Of a DNA stretch of 27,875 bases, positions 20,408-27,875 are shown in pieces. Under the pieces are notes generated by a model, which was given only the letters and a program-made list of their open reading frames with translations, searched no databases and was not told where the DNA came from. Position numbers and translations under genes: made by a program. Source of the DNA: Desulfarculales bacterium UBA696 (GTDB lineage: Bacteria; Desulfobacterota; Syntrophobacteria; Syntrophobacterales; Syntrophobacteraceae); contig DBMO01000036.1 in NCBI GenBank assembly GCA_002298995.1, forward strand, positions 1 to 27,875, written 5' to 3'. Numbering within the stretch: position 1 is the first letter of the stretch; each line of letters opens with the position of its first letter.

Positions 20408-23212
20408 ATGTGCAGACCATCTGTTTCACTTTGCATGATTGTAAAAAACGAGCAGGAAAACCTCGCCGGATGCCTGAATAGCGTGCGCGGACTGGTTGAC
20501 GAGATTATCGTCGTGGACACCGGTTCGACCGATGCAACCGTTGAAATTGCGAAATCTTTTAGGGCTCGCGTCTATCAGGTTCCATGGAAAGGCGATTTCG
20601 CCGAGGCGCGGAACCAATCCATCTCCCGTGCGACCGGCGATTGGATTGTCTATCTGGACGCGGATGAGAGGCTGGACCCCCGCGGCATTTCCGACTGCAT
20701 CAGGAGAGCGGCTTCCCAGCCGGGGATAAACGCTTGTTCCGTAACCATCAAGAGCTACAAGTTCGGGACCGGGGCCTGTGACACAACGCTAAACATCCGC
20801 CTCTTTCAGCGCCTTCCGGGGATAGCGTTCGAAAACGAGGTGCACGAAAGGATCGAGCCCTCTCTACACCGCGCCGGCGCACAAATAGCGGTAGCCCCCT
20901 TCGTTATAGACCACTTCGGGTACAACGTGCCTCCGGATGAGTTCAAGGCAAAGCTGGAAAGAAATCTCGAACTGTCGAAAAAGCACCTGGAACGGCAGCC
21001 GGACGATCCCTACTGCCTCTACTACGTCGGAATCACCCTGCTCCTGCTGGAGCGGCGAAGTGAAAGCAGAATCTTTTTCAGCAAGGCCTTCGAGGCCCCA
21101 GGCCTGCCGCTTTTTCTCAACACCATGCTGTGCAACCTGGTTTCCTACCTCGAACTGCTCGACGGCAATGCCGAGGACGCGCTCTCGTTTGCCGCGAAAT
21201 CCATGGAAATGGTGCCGCGTCAAAATACTGCCTATCTTCTGAGCGGTCTCGCCCATTTCCGAAAATCCGAGTTCGCCGCTGCCCTGCCTCTTCTGCTCAG
21301 GGCATGCGATTTCCTGACTCTTCCACCCGAGAAGCGTGAAACGGACCTTAGCCAGGAATACGCTTTCATAGACGAAGCGGAGTTTCACAAGCTTATCGGG
21401 ACCTGCTGCGCCGAGTTGGAACGCTATGCCGAGGCGATTTCGCACCTGGTAAAGTACATGGACCTCCAGGGGAGCGATCCGGGAACTTTGCGCCGCGCAG
21501 GCCTTTGCTCGATCAATATAGGCGAGTTCCGCGAGGGGCTGAATTTTCTGGACCAGGCTGAAAAGCTCGGAGCATCGCGCTCCCAGCTGCTGCTCCCGAT
21601 GGCCCTTGCTCACGTCAAGCTAAAGGAATTCGACCGCGCGGAATCTTTGCTGCGGGAAGCCGAAACCCATCCAGATAAAGATGTCCAAATGACAGCGAAG
21701 GTAAGAGAAATTCTAAAATCCGAGAAGAAGACACCCGGCGCCGCGCGCCGGCCTCGTGGGGCCGTACCCCGAATATCCCTTTGCATGATTGTAAAAAATG
21801 AGGAACAGCGCCTGGGCGGCTGCCTGGAAAGCGTGCGGGGGATGGTCGATGAGGTGGTCGTAGTCGATACCGGTTCTTCGGATAGAACCGTCGAGACGGC
21901 GAAATCGCTTGGCGCGAAGGTATTCTCTTATGCCTGGCCGGGGGATTTCTCGAAGGCCAGGAATGAATCGCTCCGCCATGCGACGGGTGACTGGATTCTT
22001 TTTCTGGATGCGGATGAGCGGCTGGACCCGCTGGGCGATTCAGATTGTCTGAGAAGGGCTGCGGCGGCCACCTCGGCCGATGCGCTAAGTGTTCCTATCT
22101 ATAACCGGAGTCGGGAGGGAAAACGGGAACCGGGGGTTGGGGCAGCGATAAGGTTTTTTCGCAGTCATCCGGGAGTTCATTTCAGCGGTCGGGTACATGA
22201 GGGAGTGGACCAGTTCCTGCTGAAAATTGGCGCAACGGTCGACCACGCCAATTTTGCTGTCGATCATTTCGGATACGGGCAGGACCCGGAAACAGTCAAG
22301 GCCAAGTACCGGCGAAATCTCGATCTGCTCGAAGCCGAACTGGCGGAAAATCCCGACGATCCGGCAGCCAGGTATCATCTCGGACTCACCAAAATGTCGC
22401 TCGGGCAGGAGAAGGAAGCCCGGCAGGCATTTGACCGGGCGCTTCAGGGCAAAGGCATGATGCCGTGTCTCGAGGCGATGATCCTGAACATGAAGGCGTA
22501 TCACCACCTGAGGGCGGGCGAAACCGATCCGGCCCTCGATGCCGCTTCCCGATCCATCAGCCTGGTTTCCAACCAGAATATGGGAAGGCTCCTAAAGGGG
22601 CTTGCCCTTTTCCGCAAGCAAGCGTACGCCAAGGCGCTTCCGCTTCTGCTCGAATCCTACGTCTATATATCCAAGCCGCCTCAGGAGCGCAAAAGCGACA
22701 TTTCCTTCGAGGACAGCATAGATAAATCCGACCTGATAGGAGTCATAGGGACCTGTTTTTCGGAAACCGGCAGGTTCAAGGAAGCGGTGCCGTTTCTCAA
22801 GATGGCGGCCTGCCTCAAGGACGACCCCGCAGTGCTCGAGCGCCTCGGGATATGCCTGCTAAATACAGCGGAATTTTCCGAAGCGGCCCTGTACCTGAAT
22901 AAGGCGATCGAGGCCGGGGCTTCTCAAGTTTCACTTGCGCTTCCGCTCTCTTTTATCTCTTTTCGCTCCGGCGATTTCAAAACATCCGCGAAACGCTTCA
23001 TTGAATCCCACCCACAGGACAAGGGCGAGATTTCGGTCGCGTTTCAACTCCTCCAGACAATGGCGGAGGCACGGGGTTTTCGCCCCTACCTCGAAGATTG
23101 CGTCCGGAGCAAGCAGGATCTATTCAGCCGCGCCCTTCCCGATGATTTCCGCGAACTTATCGCCCGGATCGAAGCAGCCGGCGCAAAAACCCGCCCGACA
23201 GTGGAGGCATAA
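20408..23212 (+). CDS. Tandem double GT2-TPR glycosyltransferase
   Basis: A 934-aa protein made of two homologous modules, about residues 1-445 and 456-934. Each opens with a family-2 glycosyltransferase (SLCMIVKNE, VDTGSTD or VDTGSSD, DFAEARN or DFSKARN, ATGDWI, LDADERLD; first-module DxD D84-D86) and continues into TPR-like helices, with a VHE segment and a DHFGY motif in both. The duplication is clear at protein level, and a short DNA identity remains (tttgcatgattgtaaaaaa at both module starts). Both metal motifs are intact, so two transferase sites are expected. It follows the radical SAM fusion after 24 bp. The ribosome-binding site (GAAGG) is close to the ATG. It probably adds sugars to flagellin or a lipid-linked glycan in the cytoplasm. 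Confidence 0.88.
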   Translation: MCRPSVSLCMIVKNEQENLAGCLNSVRGLVDEIIVVDTGSTDATVEIAKSFRARVYQVPWKGDFAEARNQSISRATGDWIVYLDADERLDPRGISDCIRRAASQPGINACSVTIKSYKFGTGACDTTLNIRLFQRLPGIAFENEVHERIEPSLHRAGAQIAVAPFVIDHFGYNVPPDEFKAKLERNLELSKKHLERQPDDPYCLYYVGITLLLLERRSESRIFFSKAFEAPGLPLFLNTMLCNLVSYLELLDGNAEDALSFAAKSMEMVPRQNTAYLLSGLAHFRKSEFAAALPLLLRACDFLTLPPEKRETDLSQEYAFIDEAEFHKLIGTCCAELERYAEAISHLVKYMDLQGSDPGTLRRAGLCSINIGEFREGLNFLDQAEKLGASRSQLLLPMALAHVKLKEFDRAESLLREAETHPDKDVQMTAKVREILKSEKKTPGAARRPRGAVPRISLCMIVKNEEQRLGGCLESVRGMVDEVVVVDTGSSDRTVETAKSLGAKVFSYAWPGDFSKARNESLRHATGDWILFLDADERLDPLGDSDCLRRAAAATSADALSVPIYNRSREGKREPGVGAAIRFFRSHPGVHFSGRVHEGVDQFLLKIGATVDHANFAVDHFGYGQDPETVKAKYRRNLDLLEAELAENPDDPAARYHLGLTKMSLGQEKEARQAFDRALQGKGMMPCLEAMILNMKAYHHLRAGETDPALDAASRSISLVSNQNMGRLLKGLALFRKQAYAKALPLLLESYVYISKPPQERKSDISFEDSIDKSDLIGVIGTCFSETGRFKEAVPFLKMAACLKDDPAVLERLGICLLNTAEFSEAALYLNKAIEAGASQVSLALPLSFISFRSGDFKTSAKRFIESHPQDKGEISVAFQLLQTMAEARGFRPYLEDCVRSKQDLFSRALPDDFRELIARIEAAGAKTRPTVEA

Positions 23213-23214
23213 AA

Positions 23215-24465
23215 ATGGCCCGGCCGGCACTTTCAGTATGTATGATCGTGAAAAACGAAGCGGAGAACCTGCCCGAGGCGCTCGAAGGCATAAAAGCCTT
23301 TGCCGATGAGATCGTTATCGTCGATACTGGGTCGATTGACGCCACCAAAGAGATCGCTCAAAAGTACACCTCCAATCTGCATGATTTCGAGTGGATAGAT
23401 GATTTTGCCGCCGCGCGCAATTTCGCCATGTCCAAGGCGACGGGCAAATACCATCTATGGCTCGACGCGGATGATCGCATAACACCCGAGAACGGGAGTT
23501 ATATAAACTCTTTAAAGTCGCATTTTGACGGCCGGAAGGCCTTCTATTTCGTTCTCGAAAACCACCAAAGCGACGCTCCTCCAAGCTCATGCCTCCAGTT
23601 GCGCTGCACGCCCCTTATCCCGGAAGTCCGCTTCGAAAGCCCCATTCACGAGCAGATATTCCCGAGCGCGGTAAATGCCGGCCTGGAACTGGTAAAAACG
23701 GACATCGTTGTTTGTCACCACGGATATATGACCCAGGAGGCGAGAGTAGCGAAAGCCAAACGCAACCTGGCCATGCTGGAAAGGGAACTGCAGAGGAACG
23801 GAGGAAGAGGGGGCATCTATTTCTTCCTTGCGCTCACCCATGCCCCAATGGGGGACCGCGAAAAAGCGGTCCGGTGCATGGAGGCCGCGCTGGAACTCTT
23901 CGAGCAGGAGAACATAAACCATCACCTCATCCCGGAGGGGTACAGTTTTCTTGCCAAAATATTCTACGAGCTGGAAGACTACGAGAAAAGCATCGGCAAT
24001 CTCGAAAAGCTAAGGAGCCTCGCCGAGGGCAGCCCTATTCACAATTTCAACGGTGCTATTCTGTACCAGAGGATGGACAAGCACTCGGAGGCCATCGAGG
24101 CCTTTCGCGAGGTTTCAGGGAAAAAGTTTTCCCAGGGACTGTTTCCCACCCAGCCCATGCCAAATGAGTCGGAAATTCTTCTCCACATGGCCTACAGCAT
24201 GTACTGCATAAACGACCGGGCAGGCGCTCTCAAGCTGATAAGCGCCTCGGCATCCGACAGGCCTCACCCGGGCAGGAGTTGGGAATGGCTGGGCACGAAA
24301 GCCTTCGCATTCGAGAATATGGCGCTTGCCCAACTCGCCTTTGAAACAGCCATCCGCTTCGGCGACATAGAGCCGGAAACATGGGGGAGGCTTTCCGAGA
24401 TCTACAAGCTGCGGGGTTTTTTGGAAAAAGCCGAAGAGTGCCGGAGAAAATGTACAAGCTCATAG
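23215..24465 (+). CDS. GT2-TPR glycosyltransferase
   Basis: A 416-aa homologue of the modules in the preceding protein. The GT2 domain shows LSVCMIVKNEAENL, VDTGSIDAT, DFAAARNFAMSKATGKY, and LDADDR with DxD at D84-D86, the same numbering as its neighbour. Contacts IHEQIFPS and VCHHGYM correspond to the VHE and DHFGY positions. Residues from about 180 are TPR-like helices to the end. It begins three bases after the previous stop, with GGAGG eight bases upstream, so the genes are translationally coupled. The gene is therefore a third copy of the GT2-TPR module in the cluster. Confidence 0.88.
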   Translation: MARPALSVCMIVKNEAENLPEALEGIKAFADEIVIVDTGSIDATKEIAQKYTSNLHDFEWIDDFAAARNFAMSKATGKYHLWLDADDRITPENGSYINSLKSHFDGRKAFYFVLENHQSDAPPSSCLQLRCTPLIPEVRFESPIHEQIFPSAVNAGLELVKTDIVVCHHGYMTQEARVAKAKRNLAMLERELQRNGGRGGIYFFLALTHAPMGDREKAVRCMEAALELFEQENINHHLIPEGYSFLAKIFYELEDYEKSIGNLEKLRSLAEGSPIHNFNGAILYQRMDKHSEAIEAFREVSGKKFSQGLFPTQPMPNESEILLHMAYSMYCINDRAGALKLISASASDRPHPGRSWEWLGTKAFAFENMALAQLAFETAIRFGDIEPETWGRLSEIYKLRGFLEKAEECRRKCTSS

Positions 24466-24526
24466 GCGGGTTTTTGAGCCTGCCTCACTTTAACTGGAAT
24501 TGCTTCTTGCTCATCAAGGATAGTAG

Positions 24527-25828
24527 ATGAAAAGCATAGAGCTTATCATGGGTGGCAGGGGGGACTGCATAGCCGCCACGGGGATGATATCCTACCTCAG
24601 AAGCATCGACGGTGAAATCCAGGTCCATGGAGGCGGACTCGCGGATTTGCTGCATCTCGAAAAAGTATCGATCATCGATAATAAACACAGGCTCGAGAAG
24701 CGCGCAAAGACCGACTACACCCTGGCAATAGAGCCGGAGACCGGCTATACGCATTTCAAACAGCACCTGTGCCATCACTTTGCCGATCAGCTCGGGATAC
24801 CCCGAAGTATAAGACGCCCTCACATTGTGACAAGCCTTTCCACGGCCTTCATCCTCAATATCCATAAGCTGCCCTTTAAAGGGTATATCGTCGTTACCCG
24901 CAGGGCGGGCTGGGAGCCAAGGGTGCCCGACGAACAGGACATGGACTGGGTGATCGCACATCTCAAGCAAAGGACCGGGTTGCCGATTGTGGAAGCGGGG
25001 GGTGCTCCCGACTCCAGGGTATCATGCCACACCGATATCAACCTTGTTAACAAGACCTCCATCCAAGCCCTCTACCATATACTTGACGGGGCAAAGTACA
25101 TATTCACGCTGGACTCAATGATGTATCATCTTGCAATGGAGCGGCACATCAGGACCCCTGTCCTTGCATGGTGGGGAAATATTCCACCGGCGCTGCGCGC
25201 ATACCCTGGATCTTTCGATTACCATAACGAATCCTGCCTCGAATGCCGCCAAAAAGATTCGTTAACCGTTCCAAGCCGGTGCTTCAACGGCACCCGGTCC
25301 TGCCTGGCGCTCGATAAGGAAAAAATGGCCGCGATAATAGATGATATGCTCGCCCCCTATCCAAGGTTCCTAAACGTGGGGAATGCGAAATCCTTCATCG
25401 AGGATATTGCCTCTGAGTACTGCAGGGGACGCGGGGTGGACGTCGGGGCCGGCAGGTTCCCATTCCAGGATGCAACACCCGTTGATAACGGCACTGACAT
25501 GAACGCCTGCAATCTGCAAAAGTTCTCGGACGGATCGCTTGACTATGTTTTCAGCAGTCACTGCCTGGAGCATCTTGACTCATGGAAGAAGGCTTTGAGT
25601 GAATGGATCAGGGTACTCAAAAAGGGGGGGACTCTGTTCCTGTATTTGCCCCACGAGTCCATGGTGCTGTGGCATCCGAATTCGCCCTGGGTGGGTCCCG
25701 ACCATCGCTGGATACCGGTGTGGCAGCGAGTATCGGATTATCTGGTAGACAAGGGTATGGCTATAACCGCGCTTGACCAGGGACCTGACCGCTACTTCTC
25801 CTTCTGGGGTGTTTTTCGAAAATTTTAG
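24527..25828 (+). CDS. GT9-like glycosyltransferase fused to a SAM methyltransferase
   Basis: A 433-aa two-domain protein. The N-terminal part (to about residue 270) resembles GT9/heptosyltransferase-type GT-B enzymes: MGGRGDCIAATGMISYLR at the start and SIQALYHILDGAKYIFTLDSMMYHLA, like the donor-site motif of that family. Four or more cysteines around CLECRQKD and CFNGTRSCLA (about 239-265) could bind metal. The C-terminal part (about 285-433) is a class I methyltransferase: GVDVGAGRFPF (motif I, about 302), DGSLDYVFSSHCLEHLDSW and VLKKGGTLFLYLPH. AAGGA lies six bases before the ATG. It may transfer and methylate a sugar in the cluster's glycan; the substrate is not known. Confidence 0.8.
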   Translation: MKSIELIMGGRGDCIAATGMISYLRSIDGEIQVHGGGLADLLHLEKVSIIDNKHRLEKRAKTDYTLAIEPETGYTHFKQHLCHHFADQLGIPRSIRRPHIVTSLSTAFILNIHKLPFKGYIVVTRRAGWEPRVPDEQDMDWVIAHLKQRTGLPIVEAGGAPDSRVSCHTDINLVNKTSIQALYHILDGAKYIFTLDSMMYHLAMERHIRTPVLAWWGNIPPALRAYPGSFDYHNESCLECRQKDSLTVPSRCFNGTRSCLALDKEKMAAIIDDMLAPYPRFLNVGNAKSFIEDIASEYCRGRGVDVGAGRFPFQDATPVDNGTDMNACNLQKFSDGSLDYVFSSHCLEHLDSWKKALSEWIRVLKKGGTLFLYLPHESMVLWHPNSPWVGPDHRWIPVWQRVSDYLVDKGMAITALDQGPDRYFSFWGVFRKF

Positions 25829-25911
25829 ATCGAGATAAATAGAAGGCGGTAAACAACGAATTTTTGCCTGGCGGCCGGGCCATGCCAGGTCACTGCAACA
25901 GGAGCTACATA

Positions 25912-26679
25912 ATGATCCGCAAACGATATAACGTTGTTATACCAACCGAGCTGGGCATGCTCATTGTCAACCATAACGACCAGGGAACGCCCGACACGCG
26001 CTATGGGGTGTTCTGGCAGCTTTCCCAGACCGGAAATTTCGAGCCCGAGGAGATTTCGCTTCTGCAAAGAATCGCGGCTTCATGTCCTCCCAATCCTGTC
26101 ATCCTGGATATCGGCGCGAACATCGGGGTAATTTCCCTGAGCATCGCCAATGTTGTTAATGGAGCGAGGATTTTTGCCTTCGAGCCGCAGCGTGTAATCT
26201 TCCAGATGCTAGCGGGAAACATGGCGCTGAACAGTATCGAAAATGTTTTCTGCTTCCACATGGCTGTTGGCGACACACCGGGACTTATCCCGATTCCGAA
26301 AGTTGACTATGGCTCCATGGCAAGCTTCGGCAGCCTCGAATTCGGCAGGACCACCCAGACGGATGCAGGGCAGAACGCCAGGCTCGATGGACCGGACATC
26401 GAGATGGTACAGGTCATCACGATAGACAGCCTCAACTTTCCTCGCGTGGATTTTATGAAGATCGACGTGGAAGGCATGGAAGAAGCCGTTCTGAATGGCG
26501 CAAGGAGAACAATTGCCGCCAACAAACCGGTGCTGTGCGTCGAGGTAATAAAATCAGGCAGGCAAATTACCGGCCTGCTGGCAGGTTTTGGCTATGAGCT
26601 TTTCCGGCACGGGCAGAATTTAATTTGCCTCCACCGCGACCAGCCTGCCCATGTGGAGATGCGGAAGCTCCTTGTGTAG
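25912..26679 (+). CDS. FkbM-family methyltransferase
   Basis: A 255-aa FkbM-type SAM-dependent methyltransferase. The SAM-binding motif is VILDIGANIGVISLSIA (residues 62-78), followed by FAFEPQ, VDFMKIDVEGMEEAVLNGAR and VLCVEVIK, the order typical of the family, which methylates hydroxyls on sugars and secondary metabolites. I chose the ATG at 25912 (AGGAG seven bases upstream); the frame extends to a TTG at 25864 without a good ribosome-binding site. It lies between the GT9-methyltransferase fusion and flagellin, so O-methylation of the glycan is a reasonable inference. Confidence 0.88.
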   Translation: MIRKRYNVVIPTELGMLIVNHNDQGTPDTRYGVFWQLSQTGNFEPEEISLLQRIAASCPPNPVILDIGANIGVISLSIANVVNGARIFAFEPQRVIFQMLAGNMALNSIENVFCFHMAVGDTPGLIPIPKVDYGSMASFGSLEFGRTTQTDAGQNARLDGPDIEMVQVITIDSLNFPRVDFMKIDVEGMEEAVLNGARRTIAANKPVLCVEVIKSGRQITGLLAGFGYELFRHGQNLICLHRDQPAHVEMRKLLV

Positions 26680-26724
26680 AGCCCATCTGGGATCATTTTT
26701 CAATAAGCCCGCCAAAAAAAAATC

Positions 26725-26752
26725 TAAAGTCCCGCGCCAACCGTGTCGATTC
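26725..26752 (+). promoter_or_regulatory. Sigma-28-like promoter of flagellin
   Basis: TAAAGT at 26725-26730 and GTCGATTC at 26745-26752 resemble the FliA consensus TAAAGTTT-N11-GCCGATAA, with one extra base of spacing. Predicted transcription would start near 26760, giving a leader of roughly 80 bases. Flagellin is the classic sigma-28 target. Confidence 0.5.
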
Positions 26753-26795
26753 TTAAATCAAAGGCGAGTGGAACTGTGGATGGTTTCAAAACCGA

Positions 26796-26830
26796 TTTGA
26801 CAAGGATGTCAAAGAAAACTTTCAAGGAGG
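26796..26830 (+). promoter_or_regulatory. Candidate CsrA-binding leader of flagellin mRNA
   Basis: TTTGACA (26796-26802) and TGTCAAA (26807-26813) form a 7-bp hairpin with the loop AGGA. ACAAGGATGT across it matches ten positions of the CsrA SELEX consensus RUACARGGAUGU. A second GGA lies in the Shine-Dalgarno AAGGAGG (26824-26830), about 22 bases away. This two-site arrangement, with one hairpin and one site over the ribosome-binding site, is how CsrA represses flagellin in Bacillus subtilis. Binding here is inferred. Confidence 0.6.
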
Positions 26831-26837
26831 AAACATC

Positions 26838-27671
26838 ATGGGACTTAAAGTCAATACCAACCTGAACTCTCTCACGATTCAAAACAACCTGGTAAACACC
26901 AATGGAGCGGTGTCCGACTCCCTGCGCAAGCTCTCGTCTGGTCTTCGTATCAATTCGGCCAAAGATGACGCCGCGGGTTTCGCCATTGCCAACACCTTCA
27001 AAGCGAGAATTTCCTCGATGAGGGTTGCTTCGCAGAATGCGACTGAAGCGCAGTCAATGCTCCAGGTCGCCGATGGCGCCTACTCGAAAATCAACGACAT
27101 CATGATCCGGATGAAGTCACTTTCCACGCAGGCGGCTTCCGGTCAGACCGAAAACCTGAACACGATGAACAGCGAGTTCAAAGCGCTCCAGGATGAAATC
27201 GACCGTATCGCGGCTTCCACCAAGTACGGTCAGACCACCCTGATAGACGGATCCGGCTCCGCGGCAAGCGGAATCACCTTCCAGGTTGGAGCCACGGCCG
27301 CTACTGAAAACCAGATTACGGTTTCCTTCAAGGCCGCGACAGCATCGTGTCTGGGTGTCAGCAGCAACAACGTCGGCATCGGCAGCCTCGCAAGCGCTCA
27401 GGCCGCAATGACCGCCATCGACACGGCTCTTACTTCGATCAATGCGTACATGGGTAACGTCGGCGCCTTCCAGAACAGGCTCCAGTACACGGTTGAGAAC
27501 TTGGCTGTGAGCATCGAGAACTTCTCCGCCTCCGAGTCCGCGATTCGCGACGTCGATATGGCGGCTGAAATTTCGACCTTCACCAAGAACCAAATCCTGC
27601 AGCAGTCTGGTATGGCGATGCTTGCACAGGCGAACTCGGCTCCGCAGCAGATCCTGACTCTTCTGAGGTAG
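26838..27671 (+). CDS. fliC: Flagellin
   Basis: A 277-aa flagellin, short for the family because the surface-exposed D2/D3 region (about residues 135-195) is minimal. The conserved N-terminal D0/D1 part (VNTNLNSLTIQNNL, LSSGLRINSAKDDAAG, IRMKSLSTQAA) and the C-terminal D1/D0 part (VGAFQNRLQYTVENL, IRDVDMAAEISTFTKNQILQQSG, ending LTLLR) are complete. R91, L95 and E120 align with the canonical TLR5-recognised region. Unusually it carries a cysteine, C171, in the variable region. AAGGAGG lies seven bases before the ATG. Serines and threonines in the middle region are candidate glycosylation sites for the upstream cluster. A sigma-28-like promoter and terminator make it its own transcription unit. 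Confidence 0.97.
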   Translation: MGLKVNTNLNSLTIQNNLVNTNGAVSDSLRKLSSGLRINSAKDDAAGFAIANTFKARISSMRVASQNATEAQSMLQVADGAYSKINDIMIRMKSLSTQAASGQTENLNTMNSEFKALQDEIDRIAASTKYGQTTLIDGSGSAASGITFQVGATAATENQITVSFKAATASCLGVSSNNVGIGSLASAQAAMTAIDTALTSINAYMGNVGAFQNRLQYTVENLAVSIENFSASESAIRDVDMAAEISTFTKNQILQQSGMAMLAQANSAPQQILTLLR

Positions 27672-27707
27672 GATTAAGGAAACCACACCTTCCGCAGTTC
27701 TGGAGAG

Positions 27708-27730
27708 GGCGGCCCAAAAGGCCGCCTTTT
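27708..27730 (+). terminator. Flagellin Rho-independent terminator
   Basis: GGCGGCC (27708-27714) and GGCCGCC (27720-27726) form a 7-bp GC stem with the loop caaaa, followed directly by TTTT (27727-27730) and a further T-rich stretch. It lies 37 bp after the flagellin stop. Confidence 0.9.
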
Positions 27731-27765
27731 CCTATTTTACGACGGGAGATCCATGGTGCTGGAAA

Positions 27766-27807
27766 AGCAAAACCCAACGCTCCAGTGCAGGAATGTTGGG
27801 TTTTGCT
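27766..27807. repeat. 13-bp inverted repeat downstream of flagellin
   Basis: AGCAAAACCCAAC (27766-27778) and GTTGGGTTTTGCT (27795-27807) are perfect inverted arms with a 16-base spacer. Resembling dispersed palindromes seen between genes in many proteobacterial genomes, it could not be tested for copy number here. Confidence 0.6.
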
Positions 27808-27844
27808 TTAATACTAATTTGCGTTCAAGTTGCGCCTAAGAACC

Positions 27845-27871
27845 GATGGGTTGCGCTCCGCTCCACCCATC
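27845..27871. repeat. Palindrome at the window edge
   Basis: GATGGGT (27845-27851) and ACCCATC (27865-27871) are perfect 7-bp arms around a 13-base spacer, close to the GTTGGGTTTTGCT repeat and similar in style. It may continue beyond the window. Confidence 0.5.
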
Positions 27872-27875
27872 CTAC

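Noticed and set aside
1..27875. tRNA, rRNA, prophage and insertion-sequence genes
   Set aside because: None was recognised by eye; no transposase, integrase or phage structural motif was seen in the translations. A tRNA scan would be needed to exclude small RNA genes.

Overview
The window looks like part of the chromosome of an anaerobic, flagellated Gram-negative bacterium, most likely a Desulfobacterota (former Deltaproteobacteria) relative. This is inference from content: a flavodiiron protein, a cysteine-rich GcvH-like protein, paired Lon-like and ClpX-like AAA+ proteins, and a flagellin with a glycosylation-type gene cluster. GC content looks moderately high, judged by eye, except between about 3.7 and 5.7 kb, which is clearly more AT-rich. 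TTG start codons behind good Shine-Dalgarno sequences recur (RNase Z, the radical SAM fusion, possibly the SDR).

Layout. (1) 0.2-2.5 kb holds housekeeping genes: RNase Z on minus, then a YjbQ-family protein and a short-chain dehydrogenase on plus. (2) 2.5-5.8 kb is an accessory island of toxin-antitoxin genes: a TacA/TacT-type DUF1778-GNAT pair, a solitary ParD-type antitoxin with no ParE beside it, and a VbhA/Fic-type pair. Next to them are an AT-rich secreted protein of unknown function and several related palindromes built on GACAAAAT/ATTTTGTC. (3) 5.8-10.1 kb holds a P1-family peptidase, an HD phosphohydrolase-like protein and a small hypothetical protein on minus; then a flavodiiron protein, a low-molecular-weight phosphatase-like protein and a small membrane protein on plus. 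A composite palindromic repeat and a terminator follow. (4) 10.35-15.9 kb is a divergent pair: an oversized Lon-like protease (1157 aa) and a ClpX-like ATPase (595 aa) with a long C-terminal extension. (5) 16.1-17.05 kb is a GcvH-like protein with eleven cysteines in its first 100 residues.

(6) 17.6-27.7 kb is the most distinctive part: a run of same-strand genes ending in flagellin. In order they are a radical SAM/SPASM-like + glycosyltransferase + TPR fusion, a tandem double GT2-TPR protein, a single GT2-TPR protein, a GT9-like + methyltransferase fusion, an FkbM methyltransferase, and flagellin. The simplest reading is a flagellin (or other surface) glycan assembly and decoration island. 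The radical SAM fusion is the least conventional member. The flagellin leader carries a sigma-28-like promoter and a hairpin whose loop sequence closely matches the CsrA consensus, upstream of a second GGA in the Shine-Dalgarno. This suggests FliW/CsrA-style translational control of flagellin.

No rRNA, tRNA, CRISPR array, transposase or phage gene was recognised.
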